From NCBI GenBank assembly GCA_025766275.1, contig JAFKAC010000024.1:248001-312000 (forward strand): a stretch of 64,000 bases of DNA, read 5' to 3'. Position numbers and translations under genes: made by a program. Below, one piece after another: positions 1-11,496 of the stretch (positions are counted from its first letter, which is position 1; each line of letters opens with the position of its first letter). The notes below the pieces were generated by a model. It ran no database searches, was not told the origin of the DNA, and worked only from the letters and a program-made list of their open reading frames with translations. The DNA comes from Lactarius indigo (Eukaryota > Basidiomycota > Agaricomycetes > Russulales > Russulaceae).

Positions 1-325
1 CTTTCCCTATGAACTCGTTTCCCCTTTATCGCACCACCATCATACCCTTGTAGATCTACTATCTCGCTTTCATGGGCCAGCTCGAGTGGCATCGGACGAC
101 TATGAGCAGGACCTTTATTGACCTCAAGGTCAGTCTTGTCACCATTTTTCTTTGTGACGCACATACCAATAGTCCGTGTTCTCTTAGCTGCGCCCGGCTG
201 CATGTCCGAGGGCATGGGTGTGGCGGGTTCAATAGTGCTGGAGGTACGTTTCCCGTGTGCTTGTGATAATGAGACGCATACCTAACTCTACAACGTTTTA
301 GACTTACTGGGTGGAGGGACCCTAA
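1..325 (+). other. possible 3' end of an unidentified gene
   Basis: A convincing fungal intron is seen at 244-301 (GTACGT donor, CTAAC branch site, TTTTAG acceptor). Read across it, an upstream exon encoding a short hydrophobic stretch (..GCMSEGMGVAGSIVLE) joins in frame to TYWVEGP and a stop at 323-325. I could not connect it in frame to the sequence at 1-130, where another intron seems to start near 130. The protein is not recognised. It may be the tail of a host gene or part of the transposon 5' region. Confidence 0.2.
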
Positions 326-690
326 TCATTATGTTGCTCTTCGAGCCTGTAGTGTTGCCTTGGCCCGTCTGAGTCGCAGTTTGAAATGCAGTCTGGGTTT
401 CATTTCGTCCTCCCTGTGTGTGTTCTGTTGGCACACACACCTGAGAACGGCGGGTTCGCGGGGCCATCTATGAAGCTCAAGGTAAAGGTAATAATATCGA
501 GAAAGGTGATGCACAAATATGATCAGTGAGTAAAGACAGGAATTGGAATGGGGAATGGGGGCGATGGTATGTCCTCTTTATATCAATATTCCGCTGCGCT
601 AACTGAAAATCGTTAACAGTTTGATGATTGTATTCGTCTCAGCGCCCACGCCTTTACCCTCTACTACCACCGACCGACTGACTCGCTGTC
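326..690. other. no gene seen; region upstream of Plavaka transposase
   Basis: I see no coding feature here beyond short random frames. It presumably holds the promoter and possibly the left end of the Plavaka element. The 13-bp sequence found at the element's right end (3977-3989) was not found in 1-690, so the left terminus was not located. Confidence 0.3.
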
Positions 691-3600
691 ATGAGCCGAG
701 CGCAAATACATTGTCATGGCTGCAATCGGGCGTTCACCCCTCGCGGCTTTTCCCAACACATCAACAGGACTCAGCTTCCGAGCTGCCGCGCCCAGCGTGC
801 GGCCATACAATCGCCCACCGCATGTCAAACTCAAGGGTCTAACTTAGTGGCAAACCCAGGTCCCACATCATGGGACCACGGCGAATTTTCTCACCATGGT
901 GACACTGCTGAGGCTGTTGGCTGTGAGGACACTGCTGCCGAGTGCGAGGACGCCGCCGCCGATTGTGAAGACGCCGTTGCCGACACCTCTGACCTCGCTG
1001 ACACCATAGATGCCGATCTTCTCGAAATACTAGTTCAGGACTTCGGTTGTCGCACTAACCCTCACCAGGAACGTTCCGTGTCACCAGACCAGCTGGATCA
1101 GCCACCATCTAGGTCACCGCCATCAGACCCGGCACAGCCCCTACACTCCAACCCCAGTGATACGAATGGCCCCCTGTTGGTCGTCGACCGCTTTCCACAT
1201 GGTAGTCCAGGTGCACTGATACCCGGCACACTTCAAGGCTCTCATGTATATCAGTCCAGTCAAGACAAGTTTGGGTCCTCGATTTGGGCGCCGTTCCGCT
1301 CACAATGTGACTGGGAGATCGCGCGTTGGGCTAAAATGCGGGGACCGACGTCGTCGGCTGTCACCGATATACTTGCGATCCCTGAGGTATGTGGACGCTT
1401 ATTGTTTTCTCGCATAACTAATACATATTGTAAGGTCGTTGACAAGCTTGGGCTGTCATATCACACGCCCAATGAATTGAACAAGATCATCGACGGCGAG
1501 CTACCAGGGCATCCTCAATTCAAGTGCGAGGACATGACCATTGCGGGCATTACCCTCCAATTTTACTTCCGTGACATCCTGCAATGTATTCGGACCCTTT
1601 ACGGCGACCCTGAGTTTGCGCGTGACCTGGTGTTTGTGCCAGAGCGCCACTACACAGATCACAAGTGGACCTGCCGCGTGTATAGCGAGATGCACACCGG
1701 TAACTGGTGGTGGGCAGTACAGGTGCGCCTTCAACTTCTTGGACTGTTTCGTGTACTTACGATTTGTGATAGACATCCCTTGAAGCACACCAGCCAGGCG
1801 CAACTGTCGTCCCAGTGGTCCTCTCCTCTGACAAGACCCAGCTTACCCTCTTTCGTGGTAAGGCTGCCTACCCTGTTTATCTCACGATTGGAAATGTTCT
1901 GAAGGATATCCGTCGAAAGCCGTCACGCCACGCTCAGATGCTGATCGGCTACATTCCCACTGCCCGCCTTGAAGGAATTGGCAATAAGTCCGCTCGGCGG
2001 CGTGCACTTGCAAACATATTCCACTTTTGCATGCGGAACCTCCTGGCCCCGATTGTGCCCCACGGCGAAACGGGCATCGCAATGATGAGCGGCGATGGGG
2101 TCTGGCACCGGTGCCATCCCATTTTTGCTGTGTTCGTCGGTGACTACCCCAAGCAAGCACTGGTGACTTGTACATTCAATGGCCGGTGCCCAAAATGTAT
2201 TGTGCACCGTGACGACCTCGGTGACTATTCCAGGTCCCCTCCCCGTGATTACAACAAAGCCCTGGAATCTTTTGTTTTGGCAGATGGGGACGTACGTGCA
2301 TTCCATTCAGTTTGTCGCGAAGCCGGCCTCAAGCCAGTCTTCCATCCATTCTGGGAGGCGCTTCCCCTCACTGACATCTTTGTCTCGATCACGCCTGACA
2401 TTTTACACCAAATGCTTCAAGGCGTCATGAAGCATTTGGTTGCATGGCTGACAGGCGCCTTCGGACCGGCACAAATTGATGTACGATGTAGGTCTTTGCC
2501 GCCCAATCACCACGTCATGACCTTTGCCAGGGGCATTTCGACCCTTTCTCGGGTCTCAGGTCTCGAACACAAAAACATGTGCCGCATCCTCCTTGGTCTT
2601 GTCATCAAGCTTCCACTTCTGTCTGGAGGGTCTCCTGTGCGGGTTATTAGGACCGTGCGTGCGCTACTTGACTTCTTGTATCTCGTGCAACTTCCATCCC
2701 ACACTACTGAGACTTTGCTTTACCTTGAAGAGTCCCTGGCCCGATTTCATGAAAATAAGGGTGTATTTATTGACCTCGGCGTCCGCGAACACTTCAATAT
2801 CCCCAAGGTCCACAGCCTATTACATTACAAATCGTCTATTACCCTTTTTGGCAGCACAGACAATTACAACACGGAGCAAACAGAGCGGCTCCATATCGAC
2901 TTCACGAAGGACGCATACCGTGCAACCAATCATAAGGACGAGTACCCTCAGATGACCACATGGTTGGAGCGCCGCGAGAAGATACAACAACACGTGAAGT
3001 TTATTGCATGGTGGCAGCAGGCTCAACACAACAGCGCTCAACACTCAGAGCCAATTGGCCCTTCTAAGCCAGTTCCGCGGGCCGTCCAAATGGCTCGAAA
3101 TCCATCTCTGAAGGCCGTTTCTTTCAATGACCTCGCTGACAAATACAGAGCTTTTGATTTTCAAGACGCACTTGCCGATTTTATCGCTCAGCTCAATCAC
3201 CCCCAAGCCTCCACAGCAGCGCTGAGAGCTCTGGCTGAAGACACGTTGTTACCATTCCGCCATGTCCCAGTATTCCACAAAATCAAATTTGCATCAACAC
3301 CTGACCCCGAAGTTATTGACGTTGTTCATGTTCGGCCGGATCAAAGGGACGCCCATGGGCGCACAATACCATCACGTTTCGATACAGTCATTGTCCGCAG
3401 CAGACCTCAAGATAGTGCGCGCGGGAATAAAGGTCAGTTCAAGCCATATTGGTGTAAGGGCCCATCTAACTACTTTTCAGGTCTCCGAATTGCACAAGTT
3501 CGCGTGGTATTTCAACTACCGAGAAAGGTGCTTCCCCAACTCTTCCCGTCCACGGATGTTGCCCTACCAACCCATCTCGCATACGTGGAATGGTTTTCAC

Positions 3601-3842
3601 CCATTCCCACCACACCCGACAGCAACAGTCGTCTCTTCAAAGTGTCTAGGTTAACTCGAAACGGTCAGCGTCTGGCTAGCGTCATCCCAGTAGATGATAT
3701 CTACTCTAGCGTTCATTTATTGCCCCGCTTTGGTCAGCTTGGGGACACTCCCGGATGTAATACATTTTCGGTATTGGAACTATGCCAAAGCTTTTACATA
3801 AATCTGTTTAGTAGCCGAGACATTTATCTCCTATTTTTGTAG
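691..3842 (+). CDS. Plavaka-type DNA transposase, intact
   Basis: This is a transposase of the Plavaka family, a CACTA-related group common in Agaricomycete genomes, expected to cut and paste its own DNA element in the nucleus. I infer four exons: 691-1386, 1435-1722, 1773-3432 and 3481-3842, giving 1001 residues with no stop or frameshift. All three introns (48, 50 and 48 nt) have GT..AG ends. The N-terminus has a zinc-finger-like motif (CHGCNRAFTPRGFSQHI, residues 8-24), followed by an acidic low-complexity stretch. The family core follows: GDPEFARDLVFVPERHYTD, MHTGNWWWAVQ, SSDKTQLTLFRGKAAYPVYL, TIGNVLKDIRRKPSRHAQ, GETGIAMMSGDGVWHRCHPI and FGSTDNYNTEQTERLHIDFT. The end (LLPRFGQ..YINLFSSRDIYL) also fits full-length family members. 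Because it is intact, the element may still be active. The exon joins are inferred by eye. Confidence 0.88.
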
Positions 3843-3976
3843 ATAATTAGCATTATGTCATCCCCCATGCAAAGGTGCTTTTGATTATCAGCTCCTAGCG
3901 TGAATTACTCTTGCACTATCTCTCTTTCTTGGGATATTAATAAACTACGGGTGCTTATCCTTCGCTAGCGCGGGAG

Positions 3977-3989
3977 GTTTTTCCTGATG
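3977..3989. repeat. candidate right terminus of the Plavaka element
   Basis: GTTTTTCCTGATG lies exactly where homology to the truncated DUF6535 gene stops (3990). Its reverse complement CATCAGGAAAAAC occurs once more, at 63848-63860 near the window end. This suggests a terminal inverted repeat, but the partner end of this copy is not in the window. Confidence 0.35.
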
Positions 3990-4549
3990 TAGGGACAGTC
4001 ATGAAAGATGAACGGCAATAGAGTGAGGGCAATATATGAGAGGGCGCAGAACCCGACGATTGCCGTGGTAAAATACGCGACGGTGTGGTTGGCACGAAAG
4101 GCAAAGGCGATAAGTCCAGCGAAAAACAAGTGCATGGATATGAGAAGAAGGAAAGGGAGCGCCTCGACGAGCCCGAAGATGTGGAACCTGCGCGCGCCTC
4201 GGGCAAAGTACTCGCGAATATGGGCGCGGATATGAGGTGGGTGGCTCTGTCGAACTGCGTGGAGATACCGGCGGGCCCATTGTTGCAAAAATGTGGCCAA
4301 AAGGGCGCTCATAAGGCTGAGAACGAGACTGAGGAACCAGACCGAGTTGATAAATACTACCGACCCAGGAGGGATATAGGAGCTAGGGATGGATGTACTC
4401 GAATTACCACCGGCACCATTGGGGGCTGCGTTGGAAAGCTGTTGGGATATCTGGGAGAGGAGGGACTGAGTGATGATGTTGGGATCTTGCTGCAAGTTCG
4501 GGTAGCTGATGGCAATAAAAATGGCCACAGTGGCCGAGAAGAGACCAGC
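3990..4549 (-). pseudogene. DUF6535 membrane protein, truncated copy
   Basis: This is the second-exon start of a DUF6535 gene like those at 31-63 kb. It begins AGLFSATVAIFIAISYPN and continues through the conserved GSVVFINSVWFLSLVLSL, QQWARRYL and REYFARGARRFHIF motifs and several membrane segments. It stops abruptly within FHDCPY, where intact paralogues continue YYTPLTSLLW. The break coincides with the right end of the Plavaka element, so insertion of that element probably removed or displaced the C-terminal two thirds. The usual first exon (..IFSMY..ENWKG..) is not seen upstream either. It is closest to genes A and C. It shows that DUF6535 genes extend beyond the right-hand array. Confidence 0.8.
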
Positions 4550-4708
4550 CTGGGGACTTCCTTTCTCGGTAACCACCACCACAAAGTCGCAGCAACGCGT
4601 CCTACTGGCAGTGGTAACTAGAGTACTCTACACAACAACACCTACCCATAATACCTCCATAAAAAACCCGAAAGAGCACTCCATAAAACAGTAAACAAAT
4701 TAGTTCAA

Positions 4709-4966
4709 ATGGCCTCTAAAGGCACCAGCCAAGCTGGCGCCGCAGGCCAACCCCCATCGTCATCGAGCAGAACCACCAGGTCAAGCTCAAAACTAGGGTC
4801 AACTGCCCCTCATAAAGATACAGGTCCCACTACGGACCCAAGAAAAGTCAAGCCCGTTGCAGGTACGGAGGCATGTGGCATACTGACAAAAATAGATTGT
4901 CTCCTAGAGGGTGAACAAATCACACAAGGGGCACTCTTCAAGATCTACAAAAGAATACTAATGCGC
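4709..4966 (+). pseudogene. unidentified ORF cut by a copia LTR
   Basis: An open frame starts MASKGTSQAGAAGQ, has a Ser/Thr/Lys-rich N-terminus and then a helical segment (CGILTKIDCLLEGEQITQGA). It is interrupted after 86 codons where the old copia LTR begins (4967). The composition would suit the N-terminus of a retroelement ORF1 or gag, but I do not recognise the family. The remainder was not found in the window. Confidence 0.35.
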
Positions 4967-5581
4967 TGATGAACAGCACAAATAGATAGCATACTCACAG
5001 TGGCAAGGGTGACTGTGGTGAGATATGCAGAGAGTGCTTGAAGCAGCAACAGGGGGTTGTCAAGCAGAGTGAAGCAAGTGAAGTCTGGCACACAGAGCAG
5101 TGAGGAACTGATAATACAATTGAAGGGATAAGACATACCTGGCACACAGAGCAGTGAGGAACTGATGTGGACCAGGAGCGTACAAGCCTACTACTTATAC
5201 TATACAGGGGAGTGGCCGCAGTGACACTACTACAAGGGAAGTAACATAGAGTCACACAATACAAGAGACATTGTTCTACATGTGGGACAAAGGAGTGTGC
5301 TAATGAAGAACAAGGAGCGCAAAACAAAGAGAGTCCAGACTAAGATGATATCATAGTGACATCACAATAAAGATAATGCTAGAAAGAGAACAAAGGAAGG
5401 AGTACAATGAAGAGTCTGGAGTAGTCCATATGATGTCATTGTACAGTGATGTCATAGAAGTTCTAGATTGTACAGATCAAATCAAATCTAATCTAAAGCG
5501 GTCCTAATTAATCTACAGCAGTCCATATCTGTAAGTCCGGTCCGTTAGAGCCGCTAAGTGCACAAGGGTCACTTATCAACA
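4967..5581 (-). repeat. 3' LTR of the old copia element
   Basis: This 615-bp LTR starts TGATGAACAG and ends CTTATCAACA on the plus strand, like the LTRs of the two young copies. It keeps the direct repeat and intron-like segment seen in them (5085-5138 on the minus strand) but has many substitutions and small indels. Confidence 0.9.
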
Positions 5582-5770
5582 TCTCCCCGTGATCTACAAT
5601 CTAAGTACACAAGAGTCCCATGTCATCATTGTGCTTCTGTAGCAGGACACGTGGTAGTGACTTTGTGAAGCCGTCCGCAACCATATCTACAGTAGGAGTT
5701 CTAATGAGGGTGATGGTCCCCTTTTCAATGTACTCCCGAATGACATGATGCCGTATGGCAATGTGCTTAG

Positions 5771-6543
5771 TGTCACGGACGCTCTATTTTTGCCTTATTT
5801 TTCCGTATTTTTATGGATTTATTTGGTGGAGATACGAGTCTCTAATGTTGTGTCAAACATCCAAGTCCTTATCATTAGATATGATAAGATGGTTAGTCAT
5901 GTGATGCCAACATGTGCACCCACAAGCACGTGACCCTGGGATAGTAACTTCCTTATTAAGAGTTACCTCTTTAGGTCACTTTCCTCATTAGTAAAGTAGT
6001 TTCTCATTGGATGATAAGCAGGGAACATTCTAGATAGTTCTAGACTACGTTGTCATAGGGTTGTGACTCATAGATAAGGACACGTCATTGTTCTGTCAGT
6101 GTTAATGACTGTGCATCAGTCAGCACAATAGATAACGCTATTATTAGACACGACACGTCAGCACATGACTCATTACTATTACACATACCTTTAGTAACAA
6201 GGTTCAGTAGTAATTCAATCTCAGCCGCAGCATAGTATATAAACCCTCATGTAGCATCCTGAGTGGAACCAACTTGTCCTCTTGGTTCTCCACTCAGGTG
6301 CGTATTCTTTGTACTTCCCTTACCTCTCCAATGTCAACTTGTCCTCTTGGTTCTCCACTCAGCATGCCACTGCGTGATCACCTTGCCTATAGTCTTGCAT
6401 AAAGACTTTAAGTGTGCATACTCTCCACAGTGACTGTACGTTTGGCGCGTGACTTGTCTCCGCGCTAGGCTTGAGTGTGCTACCAGTTCAGTTCGCTAAC
6501 ACTTCCCTTGGTCTAGTTGTATGCGATAAGTCATACTGCTACA
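5771..6543 (+). mobile_element. solo LTR inserted in the old copia element
   Basis: A 773-bp segment absent from the intact copia copies starts TGTCACGG and ends GCTACA. It is flanked by the 5-bp duplication CTTAG (5766-5770 and 6544-6548). Removing it and one CTTAG restores the copia sequence. It has a TATATAAA box (6236-6243). Downstream is a 28-bp direct repeat (6270-6297 and 6335-6362) whose second copy ends a GT..AG intron-like segment (6298-6362). No internal coding region is present, so it is a solo LTR. Confidence 0.88.
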
Positions 6544-9500
6544 CTTAGACCGTCTCCCAGTGACAGGGTTCAAGGCCAAGTCAATGGCACCCTTATTGTC
6601 ACCATGAAGTGGGATGGGGTCGTCGACCTTGTACCCGAGTTCTGTGAGGAAGCTCTGATACCATGCAGCCTGGTTAGCCGCATCGGTCATGGCCATGTAC
6701 TCTGCCTCAGTAGTGTTTTGGGCCACAGTCTTTTGCTTGTGCGAAGACCAGCTTATTGCACCATTGGCTAGTAGAAATACATAACTGGAAGTGGAGTGGC
6801 GGTCATCAGTCTGATCAGCCAGACTGGAATCAGTGTAGCCATGAAGGCCATCGCCATTGGCGCCATCATAGACAATGCGCATATCCATAGTTCCTACTAA
6901 GTAGGACAGGACATATTGCACAAGTCGCAGATGTTGTGGTGAAGGATTCGCTGCATACTGCGCTAGACGTGACACAGTGAAAGAGATATCTGGCCTAGTG
7001 CCAATCTGCACATAAAGCAGACTCCCAATCAAGGACTGGTAGTGGGAGATATCTGAGGCAGTTGCCTGGGACGTATATTTAACCAGGTGCTCATCAGCAC
7101 CAGCGGGCAAGGGTGTGTTGTGTGGTGTGGCATCAGACATGCCAAAGCGTTCAAGGACATCCTTGATGTAGCCAGACTGATCTATTTCAATGCGTCTAAG
7201 GGAGCAGTTGCGCACAATGCGCATACCAAGATAAGACTCTATCTCCCTGAGATCTGTCATCTCATAGCGTTCAGACAAATCTGACTTCAAACACTTGATT
7301 CCATTTAACGAGGGACCCAGTATAGTGATGTCGTCAATGTAGACAATAACGAAGAGTGGATCATACCCCTCCCGTTGAGGCATCACATATATGCCAGCAT
7401 CAGCAAACGTCCGCTTAAAGCCGAGTACAGTGAGCACTCCATGGAATTGCAAGTTCCATGCGTGGGAGGCCTGTTTGAGACCATAGATTGCCTTAACCAG
7501 GCGACACACCTTCGTCTCAGAGCCAGTGACAGTGAAACCTTGTGGCTGCTCCATGTAAATCTCCTCGTCAAGCACACCATTGAGAAAAGCAGACTTAACA
7601 TCCATCTGATGGATGTGCCAGTCCTTCAGTGCGGCCAACACCAGAAGTAAACATAGCAACTCAAATTGTGTGACAGGAGAGAAGGTTTCATCAAAATCTA
7701 TGCCAGGGATCTGTGTGAATCCCTTAGCCACCAAGCGAGCTCTGTAGCGGCCATCCGCTTTGAGCTTAAAGACCCATTTGGATTTTACTGCCTTACAGTT
7801 AGGCGGGAGATCCACTAACTCCCATTCTTAGCTAGGGCGTCCATTTCATACTGACACGCCTTAGTCCACTCATCTGCAGCTGCAGACCGCATGGCCTCTG
7901 CATAAGTTGCAGGGTCTCGGCCCACAAAGGCAGCAGCCAGTAGCTCCGCATACCCCAGACGCCTGCCGCACCATGCCGCATTGTCCGCATTGAAGTAACG
8001 CAGATTAGGCACAGGGACACGAGCAGTGCGCCTTGGTGCATTGTCCATTTCGCGCAACAGCTGACTACGCTGTGCATGATCCTCAAATCCCCCAGGCATT
8101 TCTGGTGAGGGAGGAGGGACATGGCGCATAATGCGCGTTGCACTAGGACATGGCAGGGGTGAAGTGGGAGTGGCTTGCTCACGCTTAGGTGTGGTGGGCG
8201 GAGCTGGCAGAGTAGGTGGTGGTGTGGTGGGGCATGGTTGGACTTGTGGTGGGTCTAGGAGCTTTTCAACATCCTCCTCCTCACTACTACTGGAGTGTGC
8301 AGGGGAGGGGGCTCGCATTGGTGGTAACGCCAGCGGGTGAGGCATGGCAGTCACTGTTGTGCTAGGCACGACTGGTGGTGAAGGTGTAGGGTGTGTCTCA
8401 ACACCCTGAAGGGACGGGAAGCTACTCTCGTCGAATGTCACATCCCTGGACACTCAAACAGAGCAGGTTGAGCGGTCCCAGAGCTTATAGCCCTTAGATT
8501 CGGGCTCAAACCCAATAAGCGTGACCTCAATGGCCTTCACATCCAATTTGCAACGCTTATCAGCGGGTACGTGCATGTACCCCTTGCATCCAAAGACACA
8601 AAGATGTGAGACATCAGGCACTTTGCCAGAGTGCCAGAGCTCATAGGGAGTGCACCACTTAAGTCCATGGACTGGAGAGCAGTTATAGATGTGCACAGCT
8701 GCGCACACCGCATGCTCCCAGAAGCCTTTAGACATGCCAGCTGTGTAAAGCATGGACATTGCCTTATCCATAATGGTGCGGTTGAACTGCTTGGCTTTCT
8801 CATTGGACTGTGGTGAACCCGGCATCGTGAGGTGATGCTCTATCCCTTTCTGCTTAAGAATGTCCTGCGTGACACTCGACATGTATTCGCCACTGCAGTC
8901 AGAGTGCAGAGCACGCAGTTTATGGCCAGACTGGGTTTCACCCCAGGCCAAGTACATCTGCAGCGACTTAGCAAACTGATCCTTTGACTTAAGGAAGTGA
9001 ACCACAGTGAACTTAGTGTGGTTGTCTATGAAGGTGGCAGTGTAGGTCGAGCCTTGCAAGGACTGAGTCTGCATAGGACCGGCGAGGTCACTGTGCACGA
9101 TCTCAAATTGACAAGTTGTCCTTTTGTTGGAGGATGCAGAAAAGGGTTGGTGAGTGGATTTACCCATCTCGCACCCACGGCAGACTGTGTGGGCCGTGGT
9201 AGAGTTATCTATGTCCATGCCAGTAGTGGCAGAGGGACCATGCACCTTCACCGCCGCAGAGGAGATGTGTCCCATGCGTTGATGCCAGATATCTAGTGTG
9301 GCAGCACTTGATTTTGTGTGGGCGTTGAGGCCGACGCTGGCTGTGTCCAACCAGTACAGGTTGTCCTCAAGGTAGCCTTTGGCCACACACTTTTGGTTGA
9401 CAGATATTTTTAAATGAGCCACTGTCAAAGGCAATCTCAGCACCCTTTTGTGCTAGGGCGCGCGTCGACAAGAAGCGTGTCTTCACCTGTGGTAGGTGTA

Positions 9501-10140
9501 GCACATTACTGAGGGTGATAGAGATACCCTGGCTCGTAGTAAAGATGACAGACCCGACACCCACTTGGTCTATAGTGGACTTATCCCCTAGGCGTACAGT
9601 GCCTTTAGTTGGGGTGTAGTCCTTGAAGTCAGACCAATGTGGTGTGATGTGGTGTGTGGCACCACTGTCCATCATCCAACGCACACGCGAGGCAGCATAC
9701 AAGGCAACACCAATTGATTCAGAGGCCCAATCTATCTTGGGCTCTACGACCTCTGTAATGGAGGCGGTGGTAGGTACTAGGACATGACTATTGGTGGCCT
9801 TGTTGCCTGCTTTCTCCTTCTCCTTTGTGTCAGCCTCATCCTTCTTCCTCTTCCTGCAATCAGGCTTGATATGGCCCTTTTTGTTGCAGTAGTGGCAAGT
9901 TAGACCAGAGTGGTCCTTCTTGCCCTTCTTTCCCGTTGACTTGACGGGGGCCACCTTGTTGAGGGAAGAACCAGAGGGCCCAGCGCGGCGAGCTTCTTCT
10001 GACACTATGCGCGCTATGATCTCAGCGTGCTTGAGTGCGGAGGGGGCCCCACTGGCAAGGATGGTAGAGGCCAATACCTCGTAAGAGGGCGGTAGTGCGT
10101 GGAGGAGAATGAGACAAAATTGAGTGTCTGTGACACCCAT
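6544..10140 (-). pseudogene. copia Pol polyprotein, decayed
   Basis: Read on the minus strand, this encodes the zinc knuckle (CHYCNKKGHIKPDC), protease (MMDSGATHH), GAG-pre-integrase, integrase, reverse transcriptase (YIDD at about 7340) and RNase H of the same polyprotein as 14418-18740. The reading frame is broken in several places. A frameshift near 9420 separates the protease from the integrase part. An in-frame stop falls at about 8454 (Arg to stop in RSVRVSRD), and a 7-bp deletion near 7826 shifts the frame. Catalytic and structural arginines are often changed to Cys, His or Gln, as expected from CpG transitions. The RNase H tail is split from its C-terminal end by the solo LTR at 5771-6543. 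It cannot make a working protein. Confidence 0.92.
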
Positions 10141-10167
10141 CTGTGCGTTGGAAAGGGCAACCTGCAG

Positions 10168-10675
10168 TGTTATGCTCCACCAGCGTTAGTCTGACTTGGA
10201 CTCAGTATGGGTGTAATCGACTTAGCAAAGATAGATGAATGGGGACCACGTGTCAACCCAACACAAGCTGAACAGGGGTGCTTCGGCACATGCTGCAGCG
10301 AAAGGATGAAAGAGAAGTATCCCTTGGTGGATACAAGTGGAGGCACACTTAGTCCGAGACTAAGGCAGGCAGAAGATGAATCAAGTGGTGGATTGAAGAA
10401 GACCAAGATGGGGATCCTTGGTCTTCTGGAGTAGCTATTTATACAGATACACGCAGGCTTTAAAGCGCCGCTAGGAAGGTAACTAACCACTAGCATAACT
10501 AGCTCAAACCCTAGTACAGCTATCCTAGGAATGAGTCATACATGAGCCACAATCACATGTGAACTACTATGCTGACTGATATGATGTAAGAGTCCATGAC
10601 TAATATCAGTATCGGACCGTAGTCATAACCGGTCATGAGTCGTGTGTAATGAGTCACCAAGTTTGTACCGTAACA
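10168..10675 (-). repeat. gypsy LTR (508 bp)
   Basis: Starts TGTTATGCTCCACCAGCG and ends GTAACA on the plus strand, and is homologous over its length to the solo LTR at 22149-22658. The 5 bp to the left are TGCAG; the matching duplicate on the other side of the element is not present. Confidence 0.85.
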
Positions 10676-10707
10676 TCACCCCCTTTTCAGGAGTGAGGCC
10701 CACCTCA

Positions 10708-11490
10708 CTAGTCTGCTTTTGACTCCTGTCTCATCCGTTCTGCTTCATCCTCCATGCGCTCTAATATGTTAGCCCTCTCAAGACGATAGAGACTGTCCTT
10801 TTTGTCTTCCACCACCATGTACCTCTCTTCCTGCAGTTGCTGAATCCGCTTCTCCAGCTGGTCTTTGGCAAAGGCGAACTGCCTAAACCAACACAGTTCT
10901 TGGATAAGGGTGACATCCCCGATGTGCATTAGTAGCAGGTCCATGGGGTGTCGATCGCGGAGCATGAAATACTCCTCGTGGGGAATGAAGGCCCTATTGT
11001 TCTTGGGGAGATGGGGCGTAGCGTAGAGTGGCTTACCGTAGAGGAAGCCCGATCCCAGAGCTAATCCAAGAACGAAGGGGTCTCCTCCTTGGATAACCTG
11101 TACGTGGGATGCTTGTATCATCGGTCCGTTGGGGAGCTTGATCGGGAACAGAATGTAATCGGGTCCTTGATTGACCTGGAACCCTTTAGGGATAACGACC
11201 CAGGTTGCTGGGTCTCGTTCCCCCATTGGTGTATGACGAGCCGCTTGTGCCACTGCGACTCGTCCTCGGTGTAGAGGGTTCCCCACTGCGTCGACGAGGA
11301 AGGGAGTGGCAGCTGGATCTTCAGTGTAGAATTCATGTGTGAGGAATGCATGCCTGATGGGGTAATGGTCTCTAAGCTTGTCTTCATCCTCAGTTTTGTC
11401 CAATACTCCTTCCGTTCCTGCCTCATCTTGCGTCGGCAGGTGGCGATATGCAGTTGCTCCCACTGCCACCGCGCCGCTGTCTCCTTCCAT
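10708..11490 (-). CDS. accessory ORF of gypsy element, downstream of pol
   Basis: This open 260-aa frame starts 6 nt after the stop of the pol frame. It contains EFYTEDPAATPFLVDAVGNP, ARHTPMGERDPATWVVIPKG and a C-terminal coiled coil (LEKRIQQLQEERYMVV, about residues 205-255). I recall similar conserved proteins accompanying gypsy elements in Agaricomycetes; their role is unknown. Placement after integrase matches the position of env-like or other third ORFs in LTR elements, but there is no signal peptide or obvious membrane segment, so an envelope role is not supported. The frame is open although the neighbouring pol has stops. It might be expressed from the element's own message. Confidence 0.6.
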   Translation of the reverse strand: MEGDSGAVAVGATAYRHLPTQDEAGTEGVLDKTEDEDKLRDHYPIRHAFLTHEFYTEDPAATPFLVDAVGNPLHRGRVAVAQAARHTPMGERDPATWVVIPKGFQVNQGPDYILFPIKLPNGPMIQASHVQVIQGGDPFVLGLALGSGFLYGKPLYATPHLPKNNRAFIPHEEYFMLRDRHPMDLLLMHIGDVTLIQELCWFRQFAFAKDQLEKRIQQLQEERYMVVEDKKDSLYRLERANILERMEDEAERMRQESKAD

Positions 11491-11496
11491 TCTTCT

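Larger units (their letters stand above)
4967..10167 (-). mobile_element. old decayed Ty1/copia element (5' part missing)
   Basis: This is a third copy of the copia family that is intact at 13.8-20.1 kb and 23.7-30.1 kb, on the minus strand. It holds the 3' LTR (4967-5581), the polypurine tract (5582-5593) and pol sequence read from the right. It is interrupted by a solo LTR at 5771-6543 and broken at 10167, where a gypsy LTR starts. The gag N-terminus, 5' leader and 5' LTR are missing. The 5 bp left of the LTR are TGCGC; no matching duplicate is seen. Many changes against the intact copies are CG to CA or TG. Confidence 0.92.

Noticed and set aside
1109..1803. Several 60-100 codon minus-strand frames across the Plavaka gene
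   Set aside because: They overlap well-supported transposase exons and show no family features.
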